From contig NZ_JAGGPR010000005.1 in NCBI RefSeq assembly GCF_018613695.1, positions 369,571-433,570 of the forward strand: DNA of 64,000 bases, read 5' to 3'. Both the position numbers and the translations under genes were made by a program. Shown here in pieces: positions 8,465 to 16,754 of the stretch. The notes under the pieces are model-generated. The model was not told the DNA's origin. It saw nothing but the letters and a program-made list of their open reading frames with translations, and made no database searches. Source of the stretch: Arthrobacter sp. ISL-95. GTDB taxonomy: Bacteria; Actinomycetota; Actinomycetes; Actinomycetales; Micrococcaceae. Every line of letters begins with the position of its first letter. Within the stretch, counting starts at the first letter, position 1.

Positions 8465-9121
8465 ATGAACACCGCATCCCTCCTCGCCGTCTGTCGTGTG
8501 CACCAGCTGCTGCCCGACCCCGCGGGGAGTGTGGGCGTCACTGGCTTGGACAAGCGCCCGGTGGAGGGGCCGGTCAAGGTTCATAAGCTTGGGCTTCACG
8601 GGGATGTGCAGGCAAACCGGGTGGATCACGGCGGGGAAGATCAAGCCCTGTACGCGTATTCGCAGGAGGATGCGGACTATTGGTCAGGTGATCTGCAGCG
8701 GGAGATGCCCGCCGGGATTTTCGGCGAGAACCTGCGCGTCACCGGAATCGAAACCACCGGGGCGGTCATCGGCGAACGCTGGAAGATCGGCTTGGATGTG
8801 GAATTGGAAGTCACGTCCCCTCGCGTGCCCTGCGCAACCTTCCAACGGGTGATCGGCGAGCCGCAATGGGTGAAACGCTTCACGCAGGCCGGCCGGGTTG
8901 GAACCTATCTCCGGGTGATCAAGACGGGCACCATCTCCGCAGGAGACCACATCCACCGCACCTTCGTCCCCAAACATGGCATTACTGTGGGCCAGTGGTT
9001 CAGCGAACCCACCCCGGAACTAGTGCAGATACTCCTGGATGCCGATGCCGACGGCGAGATCCGATTGCAGGAGGACTACCACCCCGTCTTCGACAGAATA
9101 TTGCGCAAAAACGGGCTCTAA
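8465..9121 (+). CDS. MOSC-domain protein (YiiM-like)
   Basis: A 218-residue protein with the MOSC fold: HKLGLHGDVQANRVDHGGED near residue 40, FGENLRVTGIE, SPRVPCATFQRVIGEP with the conserved Cys, and FTQAGRVGTYLRVIKTGTIS. MOSC proteins bind molybdenum cofactor or pyridoxal/sulfur carriers; YiiM in E. coli is tied to molybdoenzyme-dependent detoxification of N-hydroxylated base analogues. The ATG at 8465 lies 32 bases after the response-regulator stop, possibly read from the same transcript. Exact reaction not shown by the sequence. Confidence 0.8.
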   Translation: MNTASLLAVCRVHQLLPDPAGSVGVTGLDKRPVEGPVKVHKLGLHGDVQANRVDHGGEDQALYAYSQEDADYWSGDLQREMPAGIFGENLRVTGIETTGAVIGERWKIGLDVELEVTSPRVPCATFQRVIGEPQWVKRFTQAGRVGTYLRVIKTGTISAGDHIHRTFVPKHGITVGQWFSEPTPELVQILLDADADGEIRLQEDYHPVFDRILRKNGL

Positions 9122-9515
9122 AGCGGTGCCGTGGCGGCTGGAGACCCGGGTGTGAACAAGCTCACCCGGCCTTTGTCGTCCCTCAAGTCGCGGTGAGGGC
9201 CCTTTGTGCCCTACACTTGAAATATCCCCCACTCCGGAAATCCCTTTATCCTGCCCAATTCTTGAGGCAGGACTGGTAAGTGTTGGGGCCCGCAAATGTG
9301 TGTGGGCATTTTCATAGGGAGAGCCGGCTAAAGAAAACGCTGTACAGACTGCTGGGATAGCAGCCAAGAGATGCAGCGGGAAGTCCTGCCATGGGATTGC
9401 GATAGCGCCGGACTTCTTGCGAAAGCAGGGCACCTTTCCTGTTTCTCGCGACGAGTAATGCGGCCAAGCCCAACCGGGCCGCGCCGACTGCCCTATGGAT
9501 GAGGAATTTCCCCCT
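9122..9515 (+). promoter_or_regulatory. 394-base gene-free leader of the DEAD-box helicase gene
   Basis: No convincing gene is present. The region contains small hairpins, the clearest being GAAGTCC at 9381-9387 pairing with GGACTTC about 24 bases later. Long 5' leaders are common for deaD/csdA-type RNA helicase genes, where they serve post-transcriptional or cold-responsive control. Such a role here is inference from position. Confidence 0.45.
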
Positions 9516-11711
9516 ATGACCGAAAATCTCAACGAAAACTTCGACGCCCAGGCCGCTGATGTAGAGACCGCCGAGTCCGCTGATGCAGCGACCCCCGAGT
9601 CCGCTGCTGTAGCAGAGACCTCCGTTCCCGCCGAAGCTGAAGCACCGGCTGCTGCCGCTGCCCCCGTCGAGACTCCTGCAGCTCAGACTGCAGCCCCCGC
9701 CTTCACCGAAGCTCCTGCCCCGAAGGCAGAAGAAGAGGAAGAAGAAGGCGTCCGCTTCGTCGATCTTGGCATCGACGGACGCGTTCTGGCCGCCCTGCAG
9801 GATGTCGGCTACGAAAAGCCGTCCCCCATTCAGGCGGCCACCATTCCGCTGCTCCTCGAAGGCCGCGACGTTGTTGGCCTCGCCCAGACCGGTACCGGCA
9901 AGACCGCAGCTTTTGCTGTTCCTGCGCTGTCCCGCCTGGCTGAACTCCACGACCTCAACGGCCCGTCCCGCAAGACCCAGGCCCTGGTCCTGGCTCCGAC
10001 GCGTGAACTTGCCCTTCAGGTGGCAGAGGCTTTCACCTCCTACGCCAAGCACATTGATGACTTCACCGTCCTCCCGGTTTATGGTGGCTCCGCTTACGGT
10101 CCCCAGCTCGCCGGCCTGCGCCGCGGTGCACAGGTTGTTGTGGGCACCCCCGGCCGTGTGATCGACCACATTGCCAAGGGTTCCCTGGACCTGTCCGAGC
10201 TCCAGTACCTGGTACTGGACGAAGCTGACGAGATGCTGCGCATGGGCTTTGCCGATGACGTGGAGCAGATCTTCCAGCAGACTCCTGAAACCCGCCAGGT
10301 TGCGTTGTTCTCTGCCACCATGCCGGGCCAGATCCGCCGCATGTCCAAGCAGTACTTGAACAACCCGGCCGAGATCTCGGTGAAGTCCAAGACCACCACA
10401 GGCGCCAACACCAAGCAGCGCTACCTTCAGGTCATGGGCCCGCACAAGCTCGATGCCCTCACCCGCATTCTTGAGGTTGAAGAGTTCGACGGCGTCATCG
10501 CCTTCGTTCGCACCAAGATGGCTACCGAGGATCTTGCGGACAAGCTCAAGGCCCGCGGCTTCCAGGCTGCCGCCATCAACGGCGACATCCCGCAGCAGCA
10601 GCGCGAACGCACTGTTGAGGCACTGAAGGAAGGCCGCATCGACATCCTGGTTGCTACCGACGTCGCGGCCCGTGGCCTTGACGTTGAGCGCATCAGCCAC
10701 GTGATCAACTACGACATCCCCCACGACACCGAGTCCTATGTGCACCGCATTGGGCGCACGGGCCGTGCAGGCCGTTCCGGTGACGCCATCCTCTTCATGA
10801 CGCCGCGTGAGAAGTACCTGCTGCGTTCCATCGAAAAGGCCACGCGTCAGCCGGTGGAGCAGATGCACCTGCCCACCGCTGAGACCGTCAACACGCTGCG
10901 CCTTGGCAAGTTCGCCGAGCGCATCACGGAGACCCTTGAGTCCGAGGATGTTGCAGCGTTCCGTGACCTCATCTCTTCTTACGAGGAAGAGCACAACGTG
11001 CCGGCCTCCGAGATCGCTGCAGCCTTGGCCGTGATGGCTCAAGGTGGACAGCCCTTGCTGGTCAAGGAACTGCCTGCAGCTCCTGAATACCAGAAGCGCG
11101 AGCGTTCCAAGGACGGCTTCGGCTCCCGTGGCCCCACCCGTACACTCACCGAGGGCAACGCCACTTACCGCATCTCCGTGGGACGCCGTCAGCGCGTCAT
11201 GCCGGGTTCGATCGTTGGCGCCATTGCCAACGAAGGTGGCATCTCCTCCGCACAGATCGGTGGAATCGACATCCGCTCGGACCACTCCTTGGTGGAGCTC
11301 CCCGCAGACCTGAGCGCGGATCAGTTGCGCGCTCTCTCCCGCACACGCATCGGTGGCGAGCTGATCAACCTTGAGCTGGACAACGGGCGCAAGCCCAGTG
11401 GCGATCGTGGCAGCTACCAGGGCGGTGGACGTGGTGGCTATGGCGACCGCGAAAACCGTGGCGGCGGAAACTTCAAGGGTGCCGGTGGCTTCAAGAAGGA
11501 CTTCCGCAAGTCCGACGGCGAGCGTACCTCGGCAGACCGCGGCGGCCGCTCCTACAGCGACCGTTCAGAGCGCACCGCAGGCAGCTTCGGCGACCGCGAC
11601 CGTGGACAGGCCAGCGGATCCCGCTTCGGCGGTCACGGTGACGGCGCCCGCAAGCCCCGCACCGGCGGCGAAGGCAGCAACCGCGACTTCAACCGCAAGG
11701 GCAAATGGTAA
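9516..11711 (+). CDS. deaD: DEAD-box ATP-dependent RNA helicase (DeaD/CsdA type)
   Basis: A 731-residue helicase. Residues 1-75 are acidic and Ala/Glu-rich. The core follows with the Q motif (GYEKPSPIQAATIP), motif I AQTGTGKT near 123, PTRELA, TPGR, DEAD at 235-238, SAT, DVAARGLD and HRIGRTGRAG. Residues about 540-615 match the DbpA RNA-binding fold (YRISVGRRQRVMPGSIVGAI). The tail from about 620 is rich in RGG, GGYGD and DR repeats that bind RNA loosely. It should unwind structured RNA in ribosome assembly and RNA decay, notably in the cold. The ATG at 9516 has GAGGA ten bases upstream; the in-frame ATG at 9495 has no ribosome site. Confidence 0.93.
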   Translation: MTENLNENFDAQAADVETAESADAATPESAAVAETSVPAEAEAPAAAAAPVETPAAQTAAPAFTEAPAPKAEEEEEEGVRFVDLGIDGRVLAALQDVGYEKPSPIQAATIPLLLEGRDVVGLAQTGTGKTAAFAVPALSRLAELHDLNGPSRKTQALVLAPTRELALQVAEAFTSYAKHIDDFTVLPVYGGSAYGPQLAGLRRGAQVVVGTPGRVIDHIAKGSLDLSELQYLVLDEADEMLRMGFADDVEQIFQQTPETRQVALFSATMPGQIRRMSKQYLNNPAEISVKSKTTTGANTKQRYLQVMGPHKLDALTRILEVEEFDGVIAFVRTKMATEDLADKLKARGFQAAAINGDIPQQQRERTVEALKEGRIDILVATDVAARGLDVERISHVINYDIPHDTESYVHRIGRTGRAGRSGDAILFMTPREKYLLRSIEKATRQPVEQMHLPTAETVNTLRLGKFAERITETLESEDVAAFRDLISSYEEEHNVPASEIAAALAVMAQGGQPLLVKELPAAPEYQKRERSKDGFGSRGPTRTLTEGNATYRISVGRRQRVMPGSIVGAIANEGGISSAQIGGIDIRSDHSLVELPADLSADQLRALSRTRIGGELINLELDNGRKPSGDRGSYQGGGRGGYGDRENRGGGNFKGAGGFKKDFRKSDGERTSADRGGRSYSDRSERTAGSFGDRDRGQASGSRFGGHGDGARKPRTGGEGSNRDFNRKGKW

Positions 11712-11778
11712 ACACCCGCAAGTGGTAAACACTCGCTGGTGATAACCACTTCCTGAGTGGGCATCACTAAGTAGTTCC

Positions 11779-11814
11779 CGTCAGGGGGTCGGCTTTCGAG
11801 CCGACCCCCTGACG
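11779..11814 (+). terminator. Terminator hairpin with UUCG loop after deaD
   Basis: Perfect 16-base stem, CGTCAGGGGGTCGGCT (11779-11794) against 11799-11814, closed by a TTCG tetraloop, 68 bases after the helicase stop. Only a short T-run follows (GTTTA), but stem strength makes termination likely. Confidence 0.75.
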
Positions 11815-11985
11815 TGTTTAACGCCTCACTCATTACTCCTCACTCCCGGGCCTGTTCGTGGTTCGCGCAGTTGTACTGCGGGGAGATCGAACAAGAGCGG
11901 GTTCCATGGGACATCACGTCGCCGTACGATCGAGGCACGGCTTAAAGACACGGCTTAACGCAAGCAGAACACAAGAGGGTGCTCC

Positions 11986-12465
11986 ATGGGATTGCTGGAC
12001 AACGTGAGGAAGAACCTGGGCTTCGGCGGCAAGGGAGCTGAGGAAAAACGCGAGGCGGCTCCGGTTGGCCGGACTGCGGAGGATCAGGCAGTGGAGGATG
12101 CTGCCGCCGTCGAGGTTAAGGCATCGGATCAGGACGCGGCGGAAGCTGCAGCCGCTCAGGCCACCCGGCAGCAGGCGGCTGCGGACGCTGCAGCAGCGCA
12201 GGAGGCCGCGAATGAGGGCTTGGATCCTGAGGCTCCGGAAGTCCGCCCGCAAGCGGAGGAAGCCGCCGCTGAGGCTGCTGCAGGGACGGGGCAGCCAGGA
12301 CCAGTGGCACCGAGGGTCACGGAGGTTGTGGTCGAGCAGGGCGACACTATGAGTGGGATCGCTGCGCAGTACGGCGTTGACCTCGGGCCGCTGATCGCCA
12401 CCAACGCGGACACTGTGCCCAATCCGGACCGGATCTACCCCGGACAGGTGCTCAGGCTTCCCTGA
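11986..12465 (+). CDS. LysM-domain protein with Ala/Glu-rich region
   Basis: A 159-residue protein. Residues 1-20 (MGLLDNVRKNLGFGGKG) are amphipathic, with no clear signal peptide. Residues 20-105 are low-complexity Ala/Glu/Gln, probably helical. Residues about 108-159 form one LysM module (VVEQGDTMSGIAAQYGVDL, then NPDRIYPGQVLRLP), which binds glycan chains such as peptidoglycan. In related small LysM proteins (ygaU/kbp type) a cytoplasmic potassium-binding role is known, but the BON domain of that family is not seen here. An AGAGGG site precedes the ATG. Function uncertain. Confidence 0.75.
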   Translation: MGLLDNVRKNLGFGGKGAEEKREAAPVGRTAEDQAVEDAAAVEVKASDQDAAEAAAAQATRQQAAADAAAAQEAANEGLDPEAPEVRPQAEEAAAEAAAGTGQPGPVAPRVTEVVVEQGDTMSGIAAQYGVDLGPLIATNADTVPNPDRIYPGQVLRLP

Positions 12466-12555
12466 TTCCACCCGCCGAAAGAAGCGAAAATAGATCAGGA
12501 AACATGCGTCTTCGCAAATTGTGTCGGCGCCGTTTTTCCGCGTTTTTTCGCCGAT

Positions 12556-12584
12556 TTGTAGCTTCTGAAAACGTCCGGTAGAGT
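12556..12584 (+). promoter_or_regulatory. Sigma-70-type promoter for tRNA-Thr
   Basis: TTGTAG (12556-12561), a 17-base spacer and TAGAGT (12579-12584), ending 11 bases before the mature tRNA. This is the expected geometry of a vegetative promoter driving a tRNA gene. Confidence 0.55.
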
Positions 12585-12595
12585 ATTTACTCGTT

Positions 12596-12667
12596 GCCCC
12601 CCTAGCTCAGTGGTAGAGCGCGTTCTTGGTAAGAACGAGGTCACCGGATCGATTCCGGTGGGGGGCT
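12596..12667 (+). tRNA. tRNA-Thr (anticodon GGT)
   Basis: 72 bases forming a full cloverleaf: acceptor GCCCCCC (12596-12602) with GGGGGGC (12660-12666), D-arm TAGCTCAGTGGTAGAGC, anticodon stem CGTTC/GAACG around the loop TTGGTAA (anticodon GGT, threonine), and T-arm ACCGG/CCGGT. CCA is not encoded. Confidence 0.95.
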
Positions 12668-12678
12668 CTGGATGAGGG

Positions 12679-12720
12679 CCTGTGTCAAGGCGGTTTTTGA
12701 CCGGCTTGACACAGGTTTTT
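12679..12720 (+). terminator. Terminator after tRNA-Thr
   Basis: Stem CCTGTGTCAAG (12679-12689) against CTTGACACAGG (12705-12715), with an inner CGGT/ACCG pairing, followed by TTTTT. It separates the two tRNA genes into different transcripts. Confidence 0.8.
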
Positions 12721-12729
12721 CTCATTCGT

Positions 12730-12803
12730 GGCGGTGTAGCTCAGTTGGTTAGAGCGCACGACTCATAATCGTGAGGTCGGGAGATCGAGCCTCCCCACCG
12801 CTA
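12730..12803 (+). tRNA. tRNA-Met (anticodon CAT), elongator type
   Basis: 74 bases with acceptor GGCGGTG pairing CACCGCT (first pair G-T), D-arm TAGCTCAGTTGGTTAGAGC, anticodon stem CACGA/TCGTG around CTCATAA (CAT), and T-arm GGGAG/CTCCC. The first pair is matched and the anticodon stem lacks the three G-C pairs of initiator tRNA, so this is elongator Met. A tRNA-Ile2 with modified CAT cannot be fully excluded. Confidence 0.92.
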
Positions 12804-12809
12804 CAGAGC

Positions 12810-12844
12810 AAGACCCCGCAGCTTTCGCCTGCGGGGTCTTTTTT
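12810..12844 (+). terminator. Rho-independent terminator after tRNA-Met
   Basis: Perfect 12-base stem AAGACCCCGCAG (12810-12821) with CTGCGGGGTCTT (12829-12840), 7-base loop, run of T through 12844. Confidence 0.9.
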
Positions 12845-12868
12845 CGTTTGGTAGGACAGAATGGGTCC

Positions 12869-13525
12869 ATGAGCCGAATCGCAATCATTGGCGGCCACGG
12901 GAAAGTGGCCCTGCATCTGTCCCGCATTCTCAGTGGCGAAGGTCACGACGTCACGTCTTTCATTCGAAATCCCGATCATGTGGCAGACGTCACGGACACC
13001 GGCGCCTCTGCTGAGGTGCTGGATGTGGAAAATTCGACGACGACGGAACTCGCCAAAGCTTTCCAAGGCCACGACGCCGTGGTCTGGTCAGCCGGAGCCG
13101 GCGGGGGGAATCCTGCCAGGACCTATGCCGTTGATCGTGACGCTGCCATCCGCTCCATGGACGCTGCGGCCGAGGCAGGCGTCAAGCGGTACGTGATGGT
13201 GTCCTACATTGGCGCCGCGAAGGACCACGGAGTGCCCGCGGACAACCCGTTCTTTGCCTACGCCGAGGCCAAAGCGGCCGCAGATGACTACCTTCGCGCT
13301 ACCGATCTGGATTGGACCGTCCTGGGCCCGGGAACCCTGACCGACGAGCCTGCCACGGGCTTGATCCAGACTGACCCGGAGAACCCCGGCAACGGTACGG
13401 AGACCTCGAGGGCCAATGTTGCCTTGGTCACGGCAGCAGTGCTGGAGCTGCCGGGCACCATCCACCGGACCATCGCGTTCAAAGATGGAACCAAGGACGT
13501 GGTGGACGCCCTCACGGAAGGCTGA
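12869..13525 (+). CDS. NAD(P)-binding SDR-like protein (YhfK/YwnB type)
   Basis: A 218-residue Rossmann protein. The nucleotide-binding loop IAIIGGHGKVALHL is at residues 3-16, followed by DAVVWSAGAGGG and AAAEAGVKRYVMVSYIGA with the Tyr region FAYAEAKAAADDYLR. This is the atypical short-chain dehydrogenase class (NAD(P)H-binding family 13) of YwnB-like proteins, for which substrates are mostly unknown. It stands alone between the tRNA terminator and the antiporter gene. The ATG at 12869 leaves the Rossmann strand right at the N-terminus, as is usual. Confidence 0.82.
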   Translation: MSRIAIIGGHGKVALHLSRILSGEGHDVTSFIRNPDHVADVTDTGASAEVLDVENSTTTELAKAFQGHDAVVWSAGAGGGNPARTYAVDRDAAIRSMDAAAEAGVKRYVMVSYIGAAKDHGVPADNPFFAYAEAKAAADDYLRATDLDWTVLGPGTLTDEPATGLIQTDPENPGNGTETSRANVALVTAAVLELPGTIHRTIAFKDGTKDVVDALTEG

Positions 13526-13690
13526 CCCGGACCCTTCGGTTCAGGAGCTCGTGCCAGTGCGCGGGCGTTCAACCGGGCAGTGGTAGGTGCTTGCAGAGCC
13601 TGATATACCCCCTCACCGGGATATGTTGGTAGGGAACTTTTTCGGCTTGGGCCTGGGGAAGTGCCGTGCAACTTCAGGGGAAGCAGGAAA

Positions 13691-15259
13691 GTGGATCAGT
13701 TGGCGCTCATTGTCGGGTTGCTGCTTGCGACGGTGGTTGCGGTGGGCTTGGGGGACAGGCTTCGGCTTCCCTACCCGGTCCTCATGCTTCTTCTGGCTGT
13801 TGGACTCACCTTCATTCCGGGTTTCCCGGAGTTTGAGATCTCGCCCGAGCTGATCCTGCCCATTTTCCTTCCGCCTTTGCTGTTCGCTACGGCGCAGAAG
13901 AGTTCCTGGGCGGTTTTCCGCGTACGCTGGCGGACACTTCTCCTGATGGCTGTGGCCTTGGTGGTGGTGTCCACCGCTGTAGTGGCCGGCGCTGCCTGGC
14001 TCATGATCCCAGGCATTGGCATTCCCGCCGCGATCGCGCTGGGTGCCATGGTGGCACCTCCGGACCCCGTTGCGGTGGAATCCGTGGCGGGCCGCGTGCA
14101 CATGCCCCGGCGGCTCATTACGGTCCTCCAGAGCGAAGGACTTTTCAACGATGCCGCGGCAATCGTGATCTTCCAGGCAGCTGTGGCGGCAACGATCTCC
14201 GGCAAGGAAGTGGGCCCAGAGGTTATTCCGCAGTTTGTCATCGGCGCGGCGCTGGCTGTTGTGATCGGCATAGCCATGGGCTGGTTGACAAAGTTCGTCA
14301 CCAAACTGGTGACCTCAATGGTGGCCCGCAGCGCCGTTACTTTGGTGGTTCCTTTTGCCGCCTACATCCTCGCCGAAGAACTGCACGCCTCAGGTGTGGT
14401 GGCCGTCGTCGTTACCGCGTTGGAACTGCAGCGCCATACGCGGCCGCAGGACGCTGCTGAACGCATCACGCGCACCGCGTTCTGGGATGTGGTGGAGTTG
14501 CTGGCAACCGGGTTGGCCTTTGGCCTGGTGGGCTTGGAAATCCGTCACGTGATCCGTGATGAAGGCAGTGCCATATTCGGGATGATCGGCATGGCCGTTG
14601 TGGTCTGCATCCTGGTGTTCGTGGTGCGCTTCCTGTGGCTGGGCTTGCTCTCCCTGACCGCCCGCAGGCGGCGCAATCTCTTTCCAACGTCTCCCAAGGA
14701 AGTGCTGATCCTGACCTGGTGCGGCATGCGGGGACTTGCAACGCTGGCCTTGGCGTTGGCCCTGCCGATGACCTTGCCCGATGGAAGCGACTTCCCCGCC
14801 CGGCACGAAATCCTGGTGATTGCCTGCGCCGTCCTCCTGGCCACCCTGGTCCTGCCGGGCCTCACGCTGCCGTGGCTGATGCGGGTCCTCAAGGCCACGG
14901 AGGACAGCTCGCACCAACAGGACGCAGCCCGGGTACTGGCAAGACGTGCCCAATCCGCCGCCGTGGCGGCCTTGAAGGACCACGACCTCATGAAGGAATT
15001 GCCGGCAGAGAAGGTGGCCCTGGTCAAGGAGAAGATGCGTCGTTTGCACGCGGAGCTTCTGGATGGCACTTTGCAGAATGAGACGACCGCCGAGAAGCGC
15101 AAGCGTGGGCGGGAACTGTCCATTGCCGTACAGACCATCGCCCTCGATGCTGCCCGTCAGGAAGTGGTGGCAGCCCGTAACGAGCCAGGCACCGATCCGG
15201 AAGTAGCTGACAGGGTACTCCGCCAACTGGACCTGCGGACGATGTCGATGCCGGACTAG
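13691..15259 (+). CDS. Na+/H+ antiporter, CPA1/NhaP family
   Basis: A 522-residue membrane protein with about 12 hydrophobic segments, beginning VDQLALIVGLLLATVVAVG. Family marks are PPLLFATAQ near residue 58, GAMVAPPDPVAVESVAG (the DP exchange-site region), and SEGLFNDAAAIVIFQAAV, where the ND pair binds cation and proton. The last roughly 110 residues are a cytosolic helical tail (REVVA-like, rich in charged residues). It should exchange Na+ or K+ for protons in pH and salt balance. GTG start at 13691 with AGGGG upstream; an earlier GTG at 13661 is in frame but would add residues before the first helix. Confidence 0.88.
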   Translation: MDQLALIVGLLLATVVAVGLGDRLRLPYPVLMLLLAVGLTFIPGFPEFEISPELILPIFLPPLLFATAQKSSWAVFRVRWRTLLLMAVALVVVSTAVVAGAAWLMIPGIGIPAAIALGAMVAPPDPVAVESVAGRVHMPRRLITVLQSEGLFNDAAAIVIFQAAVAATISGKEVGPEVIPQFVIGAALAVVIGIAMGWLTKFVTKLVTSMVARSAVTLVVPFAAYILAEELHASGVVAVVVTALELQRHTRPQDAAERITRTAFWDVVELLATGLAFGLVGLEIRHVIRDEGSAIFGMIGMAVVVCILVFVVRFLWLGLLSLTARRRRNLFPTSPKEVLILTWCGMRGLATLALALALPMTLPDGSDFPARHEILVIACAVLLATLVLPGLTLPWLMRVLKATEDSSHQQDAARVLARRAQSAAVAALKDHDLMKELPAEKVALVKEKMRRLHAELLDGTLQNETTAEKRKRGRELSIAVQTIALDAARQEVVAARNEPGTDPEVADRVLRQLDLRTMSMPD

Positions 15260-15287
15260 GTCAGTGCCGACTCTGATTCAGGCCGGA

Positions 15288-16511
15288 TCAGCCCGTTGTC
15301 ACCGGCTGTGGCAATGATGCCGGGTAGAGGTCCAGCGCATGCTCTTCCACGTAGTCCAGGGCATGGCGGATTGCACCGAGAGACACTATGCCGTCTCCGA
15401 GTTCGGAAGTTGCCAAGCGCGGGGGAGTGAAGGTGAACTCCTGCACCTGCTTTTCCATGGCCGGGAGCAGGGCATGGGCAGATGCTGCGACGGCTCCGGC
15501 AATGACCACAAGCTCCGGATTGACCAACGTGCTGATGGAGCCGATGACCCGGGCCATGCGGTGCGCCATGCGGTCCAGGACCTCACAGGCTGCCGGGTCG
15601 CCTTCCGCTGCTGCCCTGAAGACCATCTCTGCGGTCAGGGATTGGGGATTGCCGTCGCATAGTGCGCGCAGCGTTGTTTCCGCGCCCGAGTCAAGGACTT
15701 CCCGGCCCCACAATGTGGCATAGTGGGCGATTCCGTAGGTGTCACCCACCCCGTCCACGTTGTCCAGGTATCCCAGCTCACCGAAGCCGCCGACCTGCCC
15801 ATGGAGCAAACGGCCTGATTCCAGGATGCCGGACCCCAGACGATCGCCGGCGAGCATGACCACGAGGTTGTCTACGCCCTGCGCGCTGCCCTGCCAGCGT
15901 TCTGCGAGGGCTGCGAGGTTGGCGTCGTTTTCCAGGAGAACTTGCCACCCGTGGCGCTCGGACACGATCCGGCGCACATCAAAGGATTTCCAGAACTCCT
16001 GGGCCGTGAGGACCTCGCCCTGACGGCTGACCGGGGCGGCCACGCCAACAGATACGGCGAGGACGGAATCTGCGGAAACGCCGGCCTTCTCCAAGGCATC
16101 GGCCGCGATCCGGTCCAATACGTCTGCGCGTTCATCGGCCGGGACGTTGTAGGCGCGGAACGGCATCGTCACCTGGGATAGGGCCGTTCCGGCCATGTCA
16201 GCCACGATCGCCGTGATCTTGTTGGCGCCTATGTCGATCCCGATCACGCTTGCAGCGCTGTCGTCGAAAGCGAAGCGCCGCGCCGGCCTGCCCTTGACGT
16301 AGTCACCGGTTCCTCGCTGGTTCTCCAATTCCTGGAGCCAGCCGAGGCGGACGAGCTCGTCGCAGATGGAAATGACGGTGGCACGTGAGAGGCCGGTGGC
16401 AGCCATGAGTTCGGTTCCCGTAACGATCCCGGCGCCGCGCATGGCCTTAAGCATTGCGCTGGCGTTCACCCTGCGTACCAGTTGCGTTGACGGTGCGGTC
16501 CCGGGCTGCAT
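15288..16511 (-). CDS. ROK-family transcriptional repressor of the alpha-glucoside operon
   Basis: A 407-residue protein. Residues 10-75 form a winged-helix DNA-binding domain (GTELMAATGLSRATVISICD); residues 85-400 form a ROK sugar-kinase-like domain with IGIDIGANKITAIVAD and LENDANLAAL. The usual zinc motif CxCGxxGC after GExGH is missing: the sequence reads GELGYLDNVDGVGDTYG with no cysteine, so this ROK domain is probably a sugar sensor and not a kinase. It is divergent from the sugar ABC operon, and AT-rich palindromes lie between them. It most likely represses uptake and hydrolysis genes until its sugar binds. Confidence 0.88.
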   Translation of the reverse strand: MQPGTAPSTQLVRRVNASAMLKAMRGAGIVTGTELMAATGLSRATVISICDELVRLGWLQELENQRGTGDYVKGRPARRFAFDDSAASVIGIDIGANKITAIVADMAGTALSQVTMPFRAYNVPADERADVLDRIAADALEKAGVSADSVLAVSVGVAAPVSRQGEVLTAQEFWKSFDVRRIVSERHGWQVLLENDANLAALAERWQGSAQGVDNLVVMLAGDRLGSGILESGRLLHGQVGGFGELGYLDNVDGVGDTYGIAHYATLWGREVLDSGAETTLRALCDGNPQSLTAEMVFRAAAEGDPAACEVLDRMAHRMARVIGSISTLVNPELVVIAGAVAASAHALLPAMEKQVQEFTFTPPRLATSELGDGIVSLGAIRHALDYVEEHALDLYPASLPQPVTTG

Positions 16512-16561
16512 TCGTTGACTCCCATTCTTCAGCCGTCCAGCGGAATGATAGGGCGGTCTCT

Positions 16562-16675
16562 CTAAATTTAGTGCATAAATTTAGATGACGACGCATTTCC
16601 CCGATCGCTTGACGCTGTGTCAGAGATCACTCACCATGGTTAGCGATAGGTAATAAATTTACCGCCTATCTAAAC
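16562..16675. promoter_or_regulatory. Cluster of AT-rich operator sites between the ROK gene and the ABC operon
   Basis: Three sites stand out in otherwise GC-rich DNA. CTAAATTTAG at 16562-16571 is a perfect 10-base palindrome; ATAAATTTAGAT at 16575-16586 is repeated exactly before the glucosidase gene; GATAGG/CCTATC at 16645-16670 flank TAATAAATTTACCG. They fit ROK/NagC-type operators, which are AT-rich with a central AAATTT. Confidence 0.65.
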
Positions 16676-16754
16676 TTCGGGTGGCGCTGCACCGCTCCAC
16701 TGCACGATGCAAGGCGGCCATTGAGGTCCGCAAGACGAAAGGGCTACGGCGTCG

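Noticed and set aside
9312..11285. A 657-codon minus-strand open frame opposite the DEAD-box gene
   Set aside because: It is antisense to a helicase with every motif in place; its translation is repetitive and Gly/Leu-rich with no recognisable domain. High-GC genes often leave such open antisense frames.
12730..12803. Initiator tRNA-Met
   Set aside because: The first acceptor pair is matched and the anticodon stem lacks three consecutive G-C pairs, so it is elongator-type.
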